A stretch of 64,000 bases of DNA. Origin: Deuterostichococcus epilithicus (lineage: Eukaryota > Chlorophyta > Trebouxiophyceae > Prasiolales > Stichococcaceae). Below are positions 1 to 12,465 of this stretch, piece by piece. Under the pieces are notes generated by a model, which saw only the letters and a list, made by a program, of their open reading frames with translations, did no database searches and was not told where the DNA came from. The DNA is taken from the NCBI GenBank assembly GCA_033439295.1, contig JAVTLE010000005.1, positions 372,001-436,000 on the forward strand, read 5' to 3'. Positions within the stretch are counted from its first letter, which is position 1. Every line of letters starts with the position of its first letter. The translations under genes and the position numbers were made by a program.

Positions 1-955
1 GCTGCATGGCCATCCACAGCGCGCCGCAGCATGCGTGCATACAGTGCAAGGAGCCTTCCTGCGCCCAAATGATAGCAGCGAAATCAGGCTCGCTGTCAAG
101 AGGGCACGTAGGCATTCGCAACCCTATACTTGTCGCAATTGCAGCATCCGGGCGCCATGCTGATCCCTAAACAGTTGCAGATGATGCGAGAAGAGCGATT
201 GATTCATTTGCCCATGAGAAGGGCCAGGGAATCAGGCACACCTTCGCAGCCTGCAACGATGGGTGCTATGTTCAGCCGCGGATGAGCGCCGGCTACAATC
301 GTGCTTTCACAATGAAAGATCGAGCGGAATGCTTTGCTTGAAGAGCAGTCCAGAACTTCGATCACGGCGTCAGCTACGCTAGCCGAAGGCGTGACCACTA
401 AATGCAGACGCCGATGCGCGCGGCCTGGCAGATTTTTCACGCGCAGCTATGTGTCTTGCCGAAGATGTGCCAACCTGATCTTGTTGGCGAAAGCTGCTGA
501 CGGCGAATGAACAGTGCTTCTCGATCTCGAAGGACGCACCCCCCCACGTGTGCGCATTACTAACGAGTGCTCAACGACTGGGCTGTGCCAAATTCGACGT
601 CAAGCTGCCAGCCACAGCACCGAACAGCATGGATGATCCATCCGTCGACCCACTGAGCGGGCCAGGCGCGCGGTCTGCCCAGCCCCGTTGCGCCTCTGGT
701 GCCGCCACGGCGGCCTACGGGTGCAGGAACAACTGCTCGTTGCCTAGTCCTTGGCATCCTCGGCAACCTTCAATCCACAGTAGCAACAAATCAGCTCAGA
801 TAGAGGCCACAGTACATCATTCACAAGAGTTTCAGTCGCAGTGGATGTGTCGAGTCTTACCAAACGCGGCGTCCTGCAAGGCGTGGAGATGGCCGGCAAT
901 TGAGCCCGCACAGCAACATCCTCACGATCCGCAGCGGGCCGCGCGAGCCCGACCC
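1..955. other. Flanking region, no supportable gene
   Basis: This lies downstream of the GPI8 stop codon. Open frames on both strands are short, lack recognisable domains and look like GC-rich chance frames. The first bases may contain the 3' untranslated region of GPI8 (nearest position 955) or the edge of a neighbouring gene cut by the window. I see no tRNA, repeat or promoter signal that I can support here. Confidence 0.5.
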
Positions 956-3900
956 TCAAACTCGCGGGGCGGCACTGGACCAGCGCGATGCCATCACGGC
1001 TGCCGCCGCAGCCGCTGCGGCCCCCAGCAGCAGCGGGACGTCAGCGCCTGCATCCTGCCGCACAGACCACCCCGCAGCAAACCCCGCCAGCTGGTGCTGA
1101 GGCTGCGGCGCTCCTTCCTGCTGCTGCGGCTGCGCCGCCTTCGCCATGTCCGTGCGAGAGCCGCCAGGTGGTTCTGCTGCTTCGCCGCCGCTGCCGCCGC
1201 CGCCGTCGCCAGCCGCATGAGCCGCCGCGCCCGCCGGCCCCAGCCCGGACGCCGCCTGGCCAGCGCTGGCCACGGCCGCTGGCGCGCCGGTCGCTGGCGC
1301 GTCAGTGGCGGCCACGCGGGGCAGGCTGCCGAAAAAGTCCATGACGCGCACTTCGTGAGGGTGCCGCGGGAACAGCGCGGCGCCGCACACCAGCGTGGAG
1401 TCCAGCTCCTTGCTCCTGCGGGTCAAAAGGCAATGGATGGCTGGATGCAGAGGCGAGGTCAAGGTAGCTGGTGCTCTCTTGGAAGAAATCCCTACTTGAC
1501 ATTCACAAGTTCCTCCATCAGGCCCCGCGGTTGAGACCATCCTGGTCGAGGCAACTCCTGTGCAGCGGTGAATCCCTCCTAGCACCAGCTTCGTCACCAT
1601 TGGTGGGGAGACAACAGCGCCACATGCAGCCGGCGGGTCTAGGGTGTCCTCAGCCGCACCCGACATAGTCCAGAAACTGCTGCAGGGTGGCGTTGGAGGC
1701 GGCGTCGAGGCCGTTGAACCACTGCAGCCCATGGTACGTGACCCGGTCTGTGACTGTCAGCCCCACGTCCATGTCGGTGTGGTGCGAGTAGCTCTTCTCA
1801 CCTGGCGGGGTTCACATGCAGCATGATCAGGTGTGTGTCCTGTTCTGTGCCTGTTAATGCCCCCCGGCAAGCAGAAGACAGAAACGCCTCATGAAACTGG
1901 CAACGGCATCTGACGGTACCACATGCTGGAGGCTTCGGACGCTGTGGATGGATGCGCAAGCAGTCATGGCAGTCCGTGACAGGTCATGCCGCCAAGCTCT
2001 GAGAATGACGGCAATTATGGAAGACTTCCATTGCGGAGCTGACTGGTGGTGACGGTAGGACACCGGACGAGAGGATCCCTCCCGAAACCTAACAACCCAC
2101 CCAGCTTGCTGGTAGCGATGGTGAGCACGTTAGGGGAGTAGACCTTGGCCGTGAGTGTCTCGGCCTCACAGGTCTCCACAAATAGCAGCAGCTGTCGGTA
2201 GCGCGCCTTCTGGTGCATCTGCGCGATCGCGTCGGCAATGTCCTGTCCAGAAAGAGAAGGCAAGTGTAAGCATCAGCGCATTCGATGCTGCTCGCCTGCA
2301 GGGTCGGACATACAGCAGCAGCGGCTGCTGGTGCCGGTGTATACAGCCAAGTTGCAGTCTCCAGCACAAAGGCAATTGGGTGCACATAGCCAGTGTGTTG
2401 CATCCCAAGGGCTCAGTGGCGCTGTCTGCCCGACGCAGGCCCCCGGCCAACGCTCTGTACTGCTGACCAAAACCAGTAATTCACACACAAGCTGGCCGCG
2501 CAAGTACCTGCGTGGCGCACAGCATTGCAACAGCCACAGCAGATACGGCTCACCATGGCCCAGCCACACAGCCATAAAGTCAATGCCGGTGTGGCATGCC
2601 ATGTACACCAGCACTTTGTGAAGTGAATTTCTATCCAAAGAAACACCTCCAGAAACCCCCTCCTGGCCCTGCGACTTCACCAAGTCGTCGCCGCCGTGGC
2701 CTGCCAAGTACGCGAGCACTTGTTTGCCCCAAGAGATTGTGCCAAAACCAGCGGAAGGGAGCCACACCTGGCCCATGACCTCCTCCTGGTCCTGAAATTT
2801 CATGAAGTCGTCGCCGCCGTGGCCCGCCAGGTAGACGAGCACATTGGAGCCGGCGTCCGACAGCAGCCGCTTGCTGCGGGGCACGCCCGGCGCGTGGCGG
2901 CCTGCGGTGGAGCGGCAGTGACACGGCCTTGCCGCAGGATAGGAGACTGCACAGATGCGCGCAGCTGGCAGCAGGCGCTCGCTGCGCTCGACGCATGGTG
3001 GCCTGCGGTTCCCCTGGAATTAGTGAGCGCACTGCAGGTTGCTGCTGATGCCACCTGAAAAGATGCGGGCACGGCTTGCTTTGCAAAAAATCACACACGC
3101 GCTGGGTGCCTGAACGCGCACTGACCGTCATCTGCCAGCGACACCCTGCAGCTTCTCAGCGGCAAGAATGCCCATCCCATGTATTTCACGACCACGGTCA
3201 CATCAAGTCACCGATCTGCCAGGATCAGAAACCCCGACAGACCCCGAACGAGTTGGCCTGGACATCTGCAGCCGGCTCCTGAAGAACGGCTTCGCGTCCG
3301 GCAGGATCCCCTGCACCATTCTCCAGAGCGACTGCCCACTGAGCACACACCCCGCGCACCGGTAAGCACCCGCAGAAAGTTCTCCACGGTGACCTCGTAG
3401 CCGCGGTAGTCCACCTCCACCGCCTCGCCGTACAGATTTGCCCCGTGGTCCTTATTGTTGAAAACCTGCGCGCCGCAAGTACAGCGGCTGAACGTGCTTT
3501 AGGGTTTTAACCCTAAAGCCGCTGCTGTGGGTCAGTCACTGGTGCTAGCGACATGATGCCGACTGTTCTGAAGCCAGCCAGCTGCTCGCCAGGCTTGGTC
3601 TGAAAGACTGAAAGAGTCTACCTGGCCGGGGTAGGGGTTGCGAGGGTTGCACGCCATGTCATCCGGCAGCATCAGGATGATGTTGCTGTCTGGGATGCCC
3701 AGCCTGCGGCAGGGCTCAGACGATTTGCTTTCCGGCATCATGTTGCATCTGCCCCCATGCTGGATGCATCATATGCAATGGCTTGTATCACACAGGCGTG
3801 AACCAGAGCAGCCCGAGCGCCGAGCGTAAAACCCACCGCCGGCAGATGTGGTAGAAAGTCAGCGCGTCTGAGATGTGGCGGTAGTTGAACCAGTAGCGCG

Positions 3901-4039
3901 AGGTGGACAGCAGCACCGCCCAATTGCTGGTGTGGGCGCCCCGCTGCGCTTTGCTGGGCTGAGGCGCAACTGCCTGTGCCACGGCGGCGATGGCGCACAC
4001 CAGACACAACACCGCCGCCAGGCCATGCACATGCCGCAT
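956..4039 (-). CDS. GPI8: GPI-anchor transamidase catalytic subunit GPI8/PIG-K
   Basis: Cysteine peptidase of family C13 that cleaves the C-terminal signal of precursor proteins in the ER lumen and joins them to the GPI lipid. Seven exons on the minus strand: 4039-3837, 3703-3622, 3465-3360, 2901-2780, 2242-2101, 1801-1660, 1415-956. All phases agree and give 418 residues, near the usual family length. The start is the ATG opening a hydrophobic signal peptide (residues 1-23). Diagnostic segments are [49 protein letters not shown] and VRVMDFFGS. The catalytic dyad is visible as His158 in AGHGGDD and Cys196 in VETCEAE. The last exon carries an Ala/Gly-rich tail of about 110 residues and no obvious C-terminal membrane helix, unlike animal PIG-K. 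The intron after the histidine exon holds two worn copies of that exon's end (separate entry). Confidence 0.93.
2565..2845 (-). repeat. Triplicated end of the GPI8 histidine exon
   Basis: The end of the GPI8 exon encoding [18 protein letters not shown] is followed in the intron by two imperfect copies. One is offset about 123 bp (it would read [17 protein letters not shown]) and one a further 104 bp ([11 protein letters not shown]). The DNA run agtcgtcgccgccgtggc starts at 2806 and again at 2683, and the third weaker copy starts near 2579. The whole stretch stays open in the exon's reading frame. The genuine donor is at 2779. Confidence 0.85.
3496..3519. repeat. Telomere-motif inverted repeat in a GPI8 intron
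   Basis: A near-perfect hairpin with arms GCTTTAGGGTT and AACCCTAAAGC around a two-base loop, so plant-type telomere units TTTAGGG and CCCTAAA face each other. It sits in the second intron of GPI8. It is probably neutral; it could be a relic of a telomeric-repeat insertion or repair event. Confidence 0.6.
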
Positions 4040-4398
4040 GCCGCAGAACAGGTGCTAGGCTGCTACGTTTGGCCTTTCTCACGACGGAGGTTGCATGGTG
4101 TTCACGCGCCAGAGTGAAGCGGCTGCAGGAGTGCAGACGCTCCCTGCACGACAGTTGCTGGGAGCAAAACTGGTGCGTACCAGAGCAACAGCTTTGAACG
4201 CCCAGGCTCGCGGCGTGCAATTGGGCTGCAATGGCCTCTAGTATCGAATGATTGCAAACAAGCAAATATGCAGGCGGCTTTTTGCACTGCGGACTGATTG
4301 CGTTGCGTCCGACGGGTCAGACAAGTAGTCCCCAGCGCAACTGCTTGCAGATGATGCGCAATCGGTCGTCACACTCGCCTTTGGGCAGCATCGCAGGC
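4040..4398. promoter_or_regulatory. Divergent promoter between GPI8 and the HPAT gene
   Basis: The 359 bases between two head-to-head start codons must hold both 5' untranslated regions and both promoters. I see no convincing TATA box at a fixed distance. Both products act in the secretory pathway, so co-regulation is plausible but is an inference from layout only. Confidence 0.45.
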
Positions 4399-7300
4399 AT
4401 GCGCGGCAGCAGGCGCAAGGCTCATCAGGTGGACGGCCTGGGCCTCGCCCGCGTCCTCGCGCTGTTCGCGGCGCTCGCTGCTGGTGCCATCACCTACGTT
4501 TCCGTGCAAACGCTCGGCCAGCTCGTACTGCAGCAGCACAAGGGCGCCGCAGCTGCAGGAGCAGGCGCTGCCGTTGCCTCTGGAGCAGGCTGGAAGGAGA
4601 CATGGCGGTTGGCATCTGAGCTGGGAGCAGGTGAGGCTGGTTGGAAGGCCAATCGCGTTTGGACAACTTCGTCGGTAGCGTTTGCAGGTGGCTGCGGCAC
4701 AGCCGGCCCGCACTGTCCGCACTGGCACCTCTTGACCGATACATCGAGACGTCCATCGAGCATGCCAGTATCTCGATTGCGTGACCGAGCAGCAGCGCAA
4801 TGTGCACATGGCGCAGCCCGACCTGTCCCGCTGCAGCAGCTCATGCTAAGGAATGGCACGGCTTGCATCATGTGTCTGATTTCTTTTCGCTTCTGGTGCA
4901 AAGTGACTCCTGAAAGCGATCTGGATCGCAGTCAGTACAGCCGGCCGTACCGCTGCCCACCAAACTTGATGGCGGATGCTGTGGCGCCTGCAGAGAGCCT
5001 GGGGTTGCGGCATAACCCGCACGGCCTGTACGGCCGGGCACTGACCGACGGCGGGAGTACCCACCACCTGCCTGAGGTACAGAGTGCCATCGGCGCGGCG
5101 GCCACCAAGGCAGCTCAGGTGGGCGCACGAGCAGATAGCAGCGGCGCCGCGGGCGGCGATGCTGGCGGCAGTGGCAGCGGCAGCGGCAGCGCGGTCGCGA
5201 ATGGGGCACAAGGCAGCAGCCGCGCAGGCAGCGGGAGCATCGCAGGCAGCGCCTCCGCAGGCAGCGGCAGCTCAAGCAGCGCATCAGGCGGCGGCGGCGC
5301 CCTGGGCAGCCTCCCTGCGGAGTGCAACGTGATGCCGCACACAGAGTGAGTTTGCCGGTGGAAACGGAAACACCGAGCCACTTGCGATGGCCGAATGCCA
5401 ACTACGCACTGCTGCGCTGATTTGAGCATTGTGCACAACAGAGAGGACTTCAAAACCGTGCACGACAATGGCAACATCGTATCGGATCTGCAGCTTCACG
5501 TTTGGGGACCCGGTGAGGTGGGGTACGGACAACCATGTGGACTCTGCAAGCCAGTGCTGCAGACAATGCCGCGAGTTCAGGCCCGCCTCCGACAACGACC
5601 TCAGCTGCAACGGTGAGGGATGACGCACCATGCTGCACATCAAAAGCTTTGCTTGAAATCGCTGCTGTGCTTTCTATTACTATTCGTGTTCATGGTTATT
5701 GGTTTTATTGGTGTGACCGCGTTTGTCATGAAACCTGTGGAGCAGCGCGACGCAATGCCTACTGCACATGCGATAGCAGCCACAACCCCCTGTGAGATTC
5801 TGCAATCCGGCTGCAGTGTGGGTCTGGTGCGGTGACAAGGAGGGCTGCATGGGCCACCACCGGGAGTGCTGGCTCAAGCACCTGGTGAGCACGCACGTCT
5901 GCCCTAGACCATGGTGACATTCTACGTGTAATGTAAGGCCTGCATCCTGCCACGACGCTGCTACGCTTTCACTTGATTGACCTTAATCCCGAGCTGCATC
6001 CGGGTGCCGCTGCTGAACGTGGGTGCCAATCAGGGCCACGAAGCGTGGACCAGTCATCTGAGCCGTATACGCGGGACACAGAGCTTCACCGGATCGCATG
6101 ATTCCACGACACTCACAGCATGATGATGGACATCACGATTTCGCGGGGGAATGCGTACAGGCGCACCCGGACGCGGTGGTGCCCAACGAGGGGCCGCAGG
6201 TGGCCTGGACGGCGGGCTTTGTCGGGGAGAGGAACGAGGGCCCCGTCGCTGTCTTGGTGCGCCCACATGGTCGCCGGCTGTCTGCATGGCTGACCGCCTA
6301 ATGACACGTGCTGCAAGGCCACGCAGGCAGTGCGGCAATTCGACCGCGTGCGGCGGCTTGCCTCCGCCCTTGCAAGCATGGCTTGATATTCGAGGGTTGG
6401 CCTCTGTAGAAGCTGCCAGCTGGTGCAGGGGGCTTGCACAAACCAAACAGCTGTCGCTCTCGTGGAGGCACTGCTGAGGGCCTCCAACAAACAGTCGTTT
6501 TTGGGCTCAATGATACCTTTTCGCGCTGCTCCTACACTTCTGAGTCCTGCCTTGAGAACGTTTCCTCGCCTTTCGACTTTGCCCCATTCGATTCTGCCTT
6601 TCGGATGTCGTCTCGCCTTTTTAACTGCAGGATCCAAATGAGGACAGGTCCTTCCACACGGTGATCACGGCGGAGGGGTCGGCCACGCACTGGCAGTCGC
6701 GCATCAGCTACTACCACTTCATGAAGGTCAAAAAGGCCTGCGTGGCGCGCGGCAACTGCCAGATGGTGCGCCTGTCGCCCACGTGCAGAGGGCAGAGGTT
6801 TGCCTGGTTGCGCAGTGTCCTGCTGGCTGATCCTGGGCCCCATGCTGGGCAGCTCCCAAGCGTCTGTGCTGGTTTGCTAAGACAGCCTGGGCTGCCGCGC
6901 GGGGTGGCAAGGCCATCAATTCTTCAAGTTTGCTTTAAGTTTGCTTTAACAATAAGAAGTTGTTTTCGTACTTGAGTACCATTTAGCTGGGTGTCTGTAC
7001 GTCCAGCGTAGCATATCCGTCTGTCCAGACGGACCCCTTGGCAGGGGCTCGTCCCTGCAGACGCATGGGATGTTGCGCGGCGGGGTGGCACGCGTGTAGT
7101 GCCGTGCCTGGCGGGTGCTGTGGGCCCCAGTTTGGGCGATGGCGGCGGCTGTTTCCAGCTCCCTGTGAATCCCCCTCTCGGCCTTGGTCTCCATCGAGGA
7201 TGGCAGCATGCCGACGGTGCAGTCGCTCCTGCCCCGCAGGGCGGCTTCACGCGGGTGCTGCACAGCGGCAAGGAGGACGACCTGATGAACGAGATCCCCA

Positions 7301-9980
7301 CCTTTGTTGTGGACCCGCTGCCGCCGGAGAAGCACGGCAACGGCAACTATGTCGTCATCAACCGCCCCTATGCCTTTGTGCAGTGGACCAGCAGGTGAAT
7401 TTTTCATTTTTCAGGGTTTTTCAGGGATTTTCAGGGTTCATTTCGCGCTCACAGAACGACAGACTCGACATGGGGTTCTGCAGGCTGTGTGCCTGCATGC
7501 AGCAGCGGCTGAAATTGCGCCGGTGCCGGCTCCAACCCCCACCCCCCCCTCTCCAACCCCCCCTTTGTGCATTGGACCAGCGGGTTGCGGGCCGACACAC
7601 GAGCAACTTGACTCGCACATTTTCGAGTCTGTTGCGCCCGTCCATGGCGCCTACAGCATGTTGTTGCCTTGCATGCCTGCCATGGGTTCACCACTCGCAA
7701 GTCTGCACAACTGCTCAACAACTGGCGCCCCTGGGCCCGACACACCCTATCCGATCTGGCAGTGGCATCACCGCAACCAGGGTTAGGGCTCGCTTTTCCA
7801 AGGGTCATTCCCTCGCAGGTCGTGCCGTCGGCAGGCGCCCGTCTCAAGCTTGATCAGAAGGTGCTTGGGTCAGTGAAAGGCCAAGCACGCAGTGAGTAAC
7901 ACTGCGAGCGCCCGTTGCAGGGCGAGGATCAAGGAGAAGTATGTGCTGATGTCGGAGCCAGACCACATCTGGCTGCGCCCCATGGCCAACCTCATGAGGG
8001 TGCGCTCATGCCAGGTTTCGAGGGTTTGCAGCTGGCCGTCCCGTTTCCATGGCATGCGCGCATGCCACAACACGGTCAAGCGACTGCCCGCCTGCAAGCA
8101 CTCTTTTAAACGATCCTGTGACTGCCTGCATGCAGACAGTCTTCTGAAAGGTTCTTGTGACGACCCTCGCAGGGCGACCGGCCGGCAGCTTTCCCCTTCT
8201 TCTACATAGGCACGCCGCTGCCGCCCTGTCCGCCTGCATGTTCATGCTCCCTGCTGCACTCATTCTGCATTGCCGCCCTCAACGTCTGCTACTGTCGCCC
8301 TCAAAACACCTGCAATGGCCGCTGCTTTGCTTCCTTGGGGCGACACAGTCCCGTGCTTTGTACTGACTGCGGTGGCCGCCCCCACCTGCTGCAGAACCGT
8401 CCAAGAAGGAGATGCTGCCCATCACGGAGAAGTTCACCGGCAAGCTGACGCTCAAGCAGGCTGAGAGCATCGCGCCAATCGGTGAGCCCCGTCCTTGCTG
8501 TCCGCTTCACCTTCCGCCTTCCATGCTTTTCTTTATGCCACCCAACCCCCTGCATTTCGTCCTGCTGCTGCATGTTATCTTTCTCGTTGCGCTCACAAAC
8601 GGTTTCGCCTCCTGCGCCGCAGGCAACGCGCCGACGATGATGGCGTTTGACGACTTGGCCAAGGTCAGCCCGCTGTGGGTGAACCTCAGCCTGGCCATCT
8701 TCAAGGACCCGGACGCTAACAAGGAGTGGGGCTGGGTGCAGGTGCGGCACCTGTCAGCCAGTCAATGTAGCCCAGTCTCCAGAGCAGAAATTTTAGAATC
8801 CGTGTGACTTGATGAGGAGATGCGCGCCAGGGCGCCAATGAGGAGCGAAACTGGGTGCAGATGGGTTTGTATCTAATGCTCCATGGCTCAATTCCAACAG
8901 GTGTGCAAGGTTTGGGCCTCGGGCCCGGAGAGCTGTGATTTGGATACTCAGATGCCGCCCTTCGGCCCCTCCACTTGGGTTTGCAAACTTTGTCTGCTGT
9001 GGTCCAGGCCTGCCACTCCGGCGCTGATGCAGCTGGCAGCTGGCAGATTCACCTGGCATCGCTGACCGGCTTGCGCTGCGCGTCCCAAATCCCTGAGCCC
9101 AGCCTGCCGCGCCCTGCAGGAGATGTACGCGTTCACGCTGGCGTGCTACAACGCGGGCATCCGGCACATCGACCTGCACAAGAAGATGATGGCCCAGCCG
9201 CCTTGGGACACAGGTGAGCATCCACCTTTTCTGCTATCCGCCTCTTCCTACTGTAGTTGATTGCTGCTGCTGGACTTTGCAGGGCTGGGCGGCTGGTTCA
9301 TGCCCGACGCTTCCTTCTGTCTCATGAAACTGGATGCAGAGCTTGATCCATCAATAAGCCATTGCAGCTGCTGTCTCTGAGCAAGTGCTCCCATCGACCC
9401 TGCAGAGCTGGACCCGTATTACATCCTGCACTACACCTACGGTGACGACTACACCCTGGACGGCCAGTTCACGCCCGGCAAGGTCGGCGCCTGGCACTTT
9501 GATAAGCGCACCTGGTCTGGGAGGCCTGTGGACCGCCACCTCAAGCCGCCGCCCGACGGTGCGTATTGCATGTTCGCATCCTCGGCTGCCTTGCCTCACA
9601 TGTGGATCTCGGTATGTGGATGCGCTGGCGGCAGTTCTGTGCGCCCACAAGCGGCTGCCCAGGCAGCTGGAGGCGATGGCGCAGCGCCGAGCTGGCTGCG
9701 CGGATGCCTGTCATTCGAGCAGCCTCCGAAGCAGCTCTCATCCGGACAGGGATCAGCTCGCAATGAATCCCATGGAATGAGACCGAAACATTTCTGAAAC
9801 CATTGCGCAGGAACAAGAAGTGACCTGGTGCGCAAGCTCATTGATGCTATCAACGAGGCGACTGACACGATACCCGGGTGGGATGATTACATCCGGGAGC
9901 GCGTAGCGAAGCAGATGTGGGACGGCAAGACGTTCGGCAAGTCGAACATCGCGGCCAAGGAGATGGCTGAAGCGCGGTGA
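4399..9980 (+). CDS. Hydroxyproline O-arabinosyltransferase (HPAT/RDN1-like), membrane anchored
   Basis: Golgi enzyme family that adds arabinose to hydroxyproline of extensin-like glycoproteins and secreted peptides. Fourteen exons: 4399-4630, 4994-5345, 5494-5612, 5817-5884, 6161-6256, 6631-6765, 7240-7394, 7921-7999, 8173-8209, 8395-8481, 8623-8741, 9120-9213, 9406-9558, 9811-9980; 631 residues with consistent phases. The start opens a short basic tail and a membrane helix (residues about 15-37), giving a type II topology. A low-complexity Gly/Ser/Ala stem follows, then a cysteine-rich PAN/apple-like module (ECNVMPH to CWLKHL, eight or more Cys). The catalytic domain contains HTVITAEG, HSGKEDDLMNEIPTFVV, a DxD-like EPDH, PFFYIEP and HYTYGDDY. 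Intron 9 uses a GC donor at 8210. Intron 1 (4631-4993) is 363 bases and has no stop in frame, so the first boundary is less certain than the rest. Confidence 0.92.
7372..7584 (+). repeat. Echo of an HPAT exon end inside its downstream intron
   Basis: The end of the exon finishing at 7394 (bases gcctttgtgcagtggacc onward, 7372-7395) recurs with few changes at 7561-7584, an offset of 189 bp, including a donor-like position. The intervening bases include a short run of tttttcaggg-like repeats at about 7400-7440. Confidence 0.7.
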
Positions 9981-10529
9981 CATGCAGCTAGGCGGCAGTG
10001 GTAATGTTATTGCTTGCCGGATCTGTGCCTGGTGGTAGTGATGAGGGTGCTGGGGGACTGTAAGAGACGCTAGATTGCAAAGAAGGCGGATCGCAGCGAA
10101 GTTGGAACCACAGCATGATGCGGTGTGACAGCTGGTGGCGTCACAGCATGGTGTTGTCATCAGTCATGGCTTCCTCAGCGCGGCCAAATTCCGATCATGA
10201 TGCCACGCAACGCGGCGCACAGCCTCCTATCCGCGTGCAGACTTTGCAGCGCGCTGCAGGCGTACATCAAAAGCAGGTCTGCATGTTTCCAGAGTGATTC
10301 CGCGCCTCGCAAAACGCCTGCACTTGTGCGCTGCACCTGGCGCGCAAGCTCAGCAGCGCATAATCATCAGGCAGCCAAATTTGTCGTGCCTTAGAAGCCA
10401 CCCTGCCATCCATCCTGCGAGCTGCAGGTGCGCCCTGAACCTGCTCCAGCCCTACTCGGCCATGAACATCGCGACCTACCCCACACGACCCCTGTTATTG
10501 AGAGTTTGAAGGTAGCTCGCTCACGAAGC

Positions 10530-12431
10530 ATGCTGAGACTGCTTGCTGCAAGGTGTTTCCGGAGCTCTGAAACATCATCTTCCCGGTCATCATCGGTATG
10601 CAAATCACTCGCCCAGCTATTGAGCGCACGGACCTATGCAACTGCAGCGCACCGCAGAATGCCACTGGTGACGATCCCCACCGCGTCCGGCGAGCAAGTG
10701 CGCGTGCGATGCGAGCTGCACACGCCCTGGACGCAGCTGATCGACCGCTTGTCGGCGCATGGGACCAGCGGCGGCGGCAGCGGTCCGGGCGGTGCTCGCG
10801 GCCCAGCACCAGCGTACAGGCCGCCTGCAGTCATATGTGACCCAGCGCAGCCGCTTCACGGCGCGGCCGCGGGTGCTGAGGAGCCATTAGGGGCATCCTT
10901 GGCTTCTGCTACGCACCAGCCGGGCCTTGGCGACACTGGCAGCAGCCCGGTGCATGCACACAGCTCCAGCTCCGGCCCCGCGGCGGCAGCCAAGAGCAGC
11001 CAGTGCCAGGTGAACGACTCGCAGCGCAAGAAGCTGCTCATCGTCGCCAGCCTGGGCGTGGAGGGCGGCAACGGCTGGTTCACGCATGTGGCAGAGCATC
11101 TGGCGGCATTGCGGGACCCGCACACTGGGCAGCCCGCTGCCGACGTCGTCACGTTCGACAACAGGTGAGGCAGTCATTGTGAGGCAGTCAGTCTCACACA
11201 CCACACTAGCGCACTTGATGCGCTGCGGACGTGCTTGGACCAGCGACCATCTGCTTGCAGTGATGCCCAGGCGTGTGCAACTGGCTCTGAGTCGGAGAGC
11301 TTGATGCCCCGGTCGCCGCTGCCATGTCTAGAACCCAGCAGCTGGGGTTGCAAGAGGGAGCCAAACGTATGAGTATGACCGCCGCCACGGCAGCAGCACA
11401 CACGTGTAAGACCATTGCACGAACCGCACAGGCGACGGTGGAGTGCGGACGGGCGGCCGCCCCCGGGCGAGGGGCTCAGCGGCTACCGCACTGAGGCCAT
11501 GGCGGCGGATGCGGTGGCCGTCATGGACGCCCTGGGGTGGCAGAAAGCACACCTTGTGGGCATGTCCCTTGGAGGTGCGGTCGGTTCTGGGTTTTAGGGC
11601 CATGCCGCACCGTCCTGGGTTCCCTTCCATACTCCGGCGATGCAGTGCGCCCACAGGGATGCCGACATTGAGCCAGGGGACGCTCCGAGGCTCTGTGGCC
11701 AGTGTCACCGAATCTTTGTGTATTCTACAACTCCAACTCTACGTAGCACCCCAAACCTGGACGTAAGCGGGCCGAGAGGTGCCCATGACTGAGGTAGACG
11801 TGACTTGGACGTGGCCCCCACTTCGTCAAAGGTTCAGTGCCTCCTTGCTGCGGCTGTCGCAGCCATGGTGGCGGCCAAGGCGGCCGCTGCAGCGCCGCAC
11901 CGCATTTCGTCTCTCACGCTGCTGGGCTATACCCTCAACGGCTGGCAGATGGCGGCTTCCCTCGTCAGTCGCCCGGATCGGCTGGTCAAGGTGTGCTGCC
12001 CTCAACTCAATTGACTTGTAGTCAGGGCTCACATGGGCAAATCCGGCTCAAACTCTCCTGTTCTTTATCAGGAATTCACATTACACACTTCTGCACCTCA
12101 TGTTGCGGGAGGCCATGATTTCAGCACACTTGAGGCAAAGCAAGTCCACATCAGCTACGCTGCAACCTGCACAGTGCTGTGACCGACTTGCGCGGAGATA
12201 TGACAGTGCCAGGGGCCCCAGACCAGCTTCCGTCAATCAGTGAGAAGATCAGAAGAGTCGGGATGTCCCGAATGCATCTGCAACAACAGCAGAGGAGCCA
12301 GAACATTGGTTCGGGAGCTGCCCTGTATGATGGTGTGCGTTGTCTGTGCAGGTGCTGGTAGGCTCGCACCGCAGCAAAATGAAGGCAACGCTACCTTTCT
12401 ACTTCACCCGGCGCTTCCTCGCCGCCCCAGC

Positions 12432-12465
<34 letters not shown>

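Noticed and set aside
548-1534. A long plus-strand open frame over the GPI8 last exon
   Set aside because: It is antisense to a well-supported exon, Arg/His/Pro-rich and without homology; a GC shadow.
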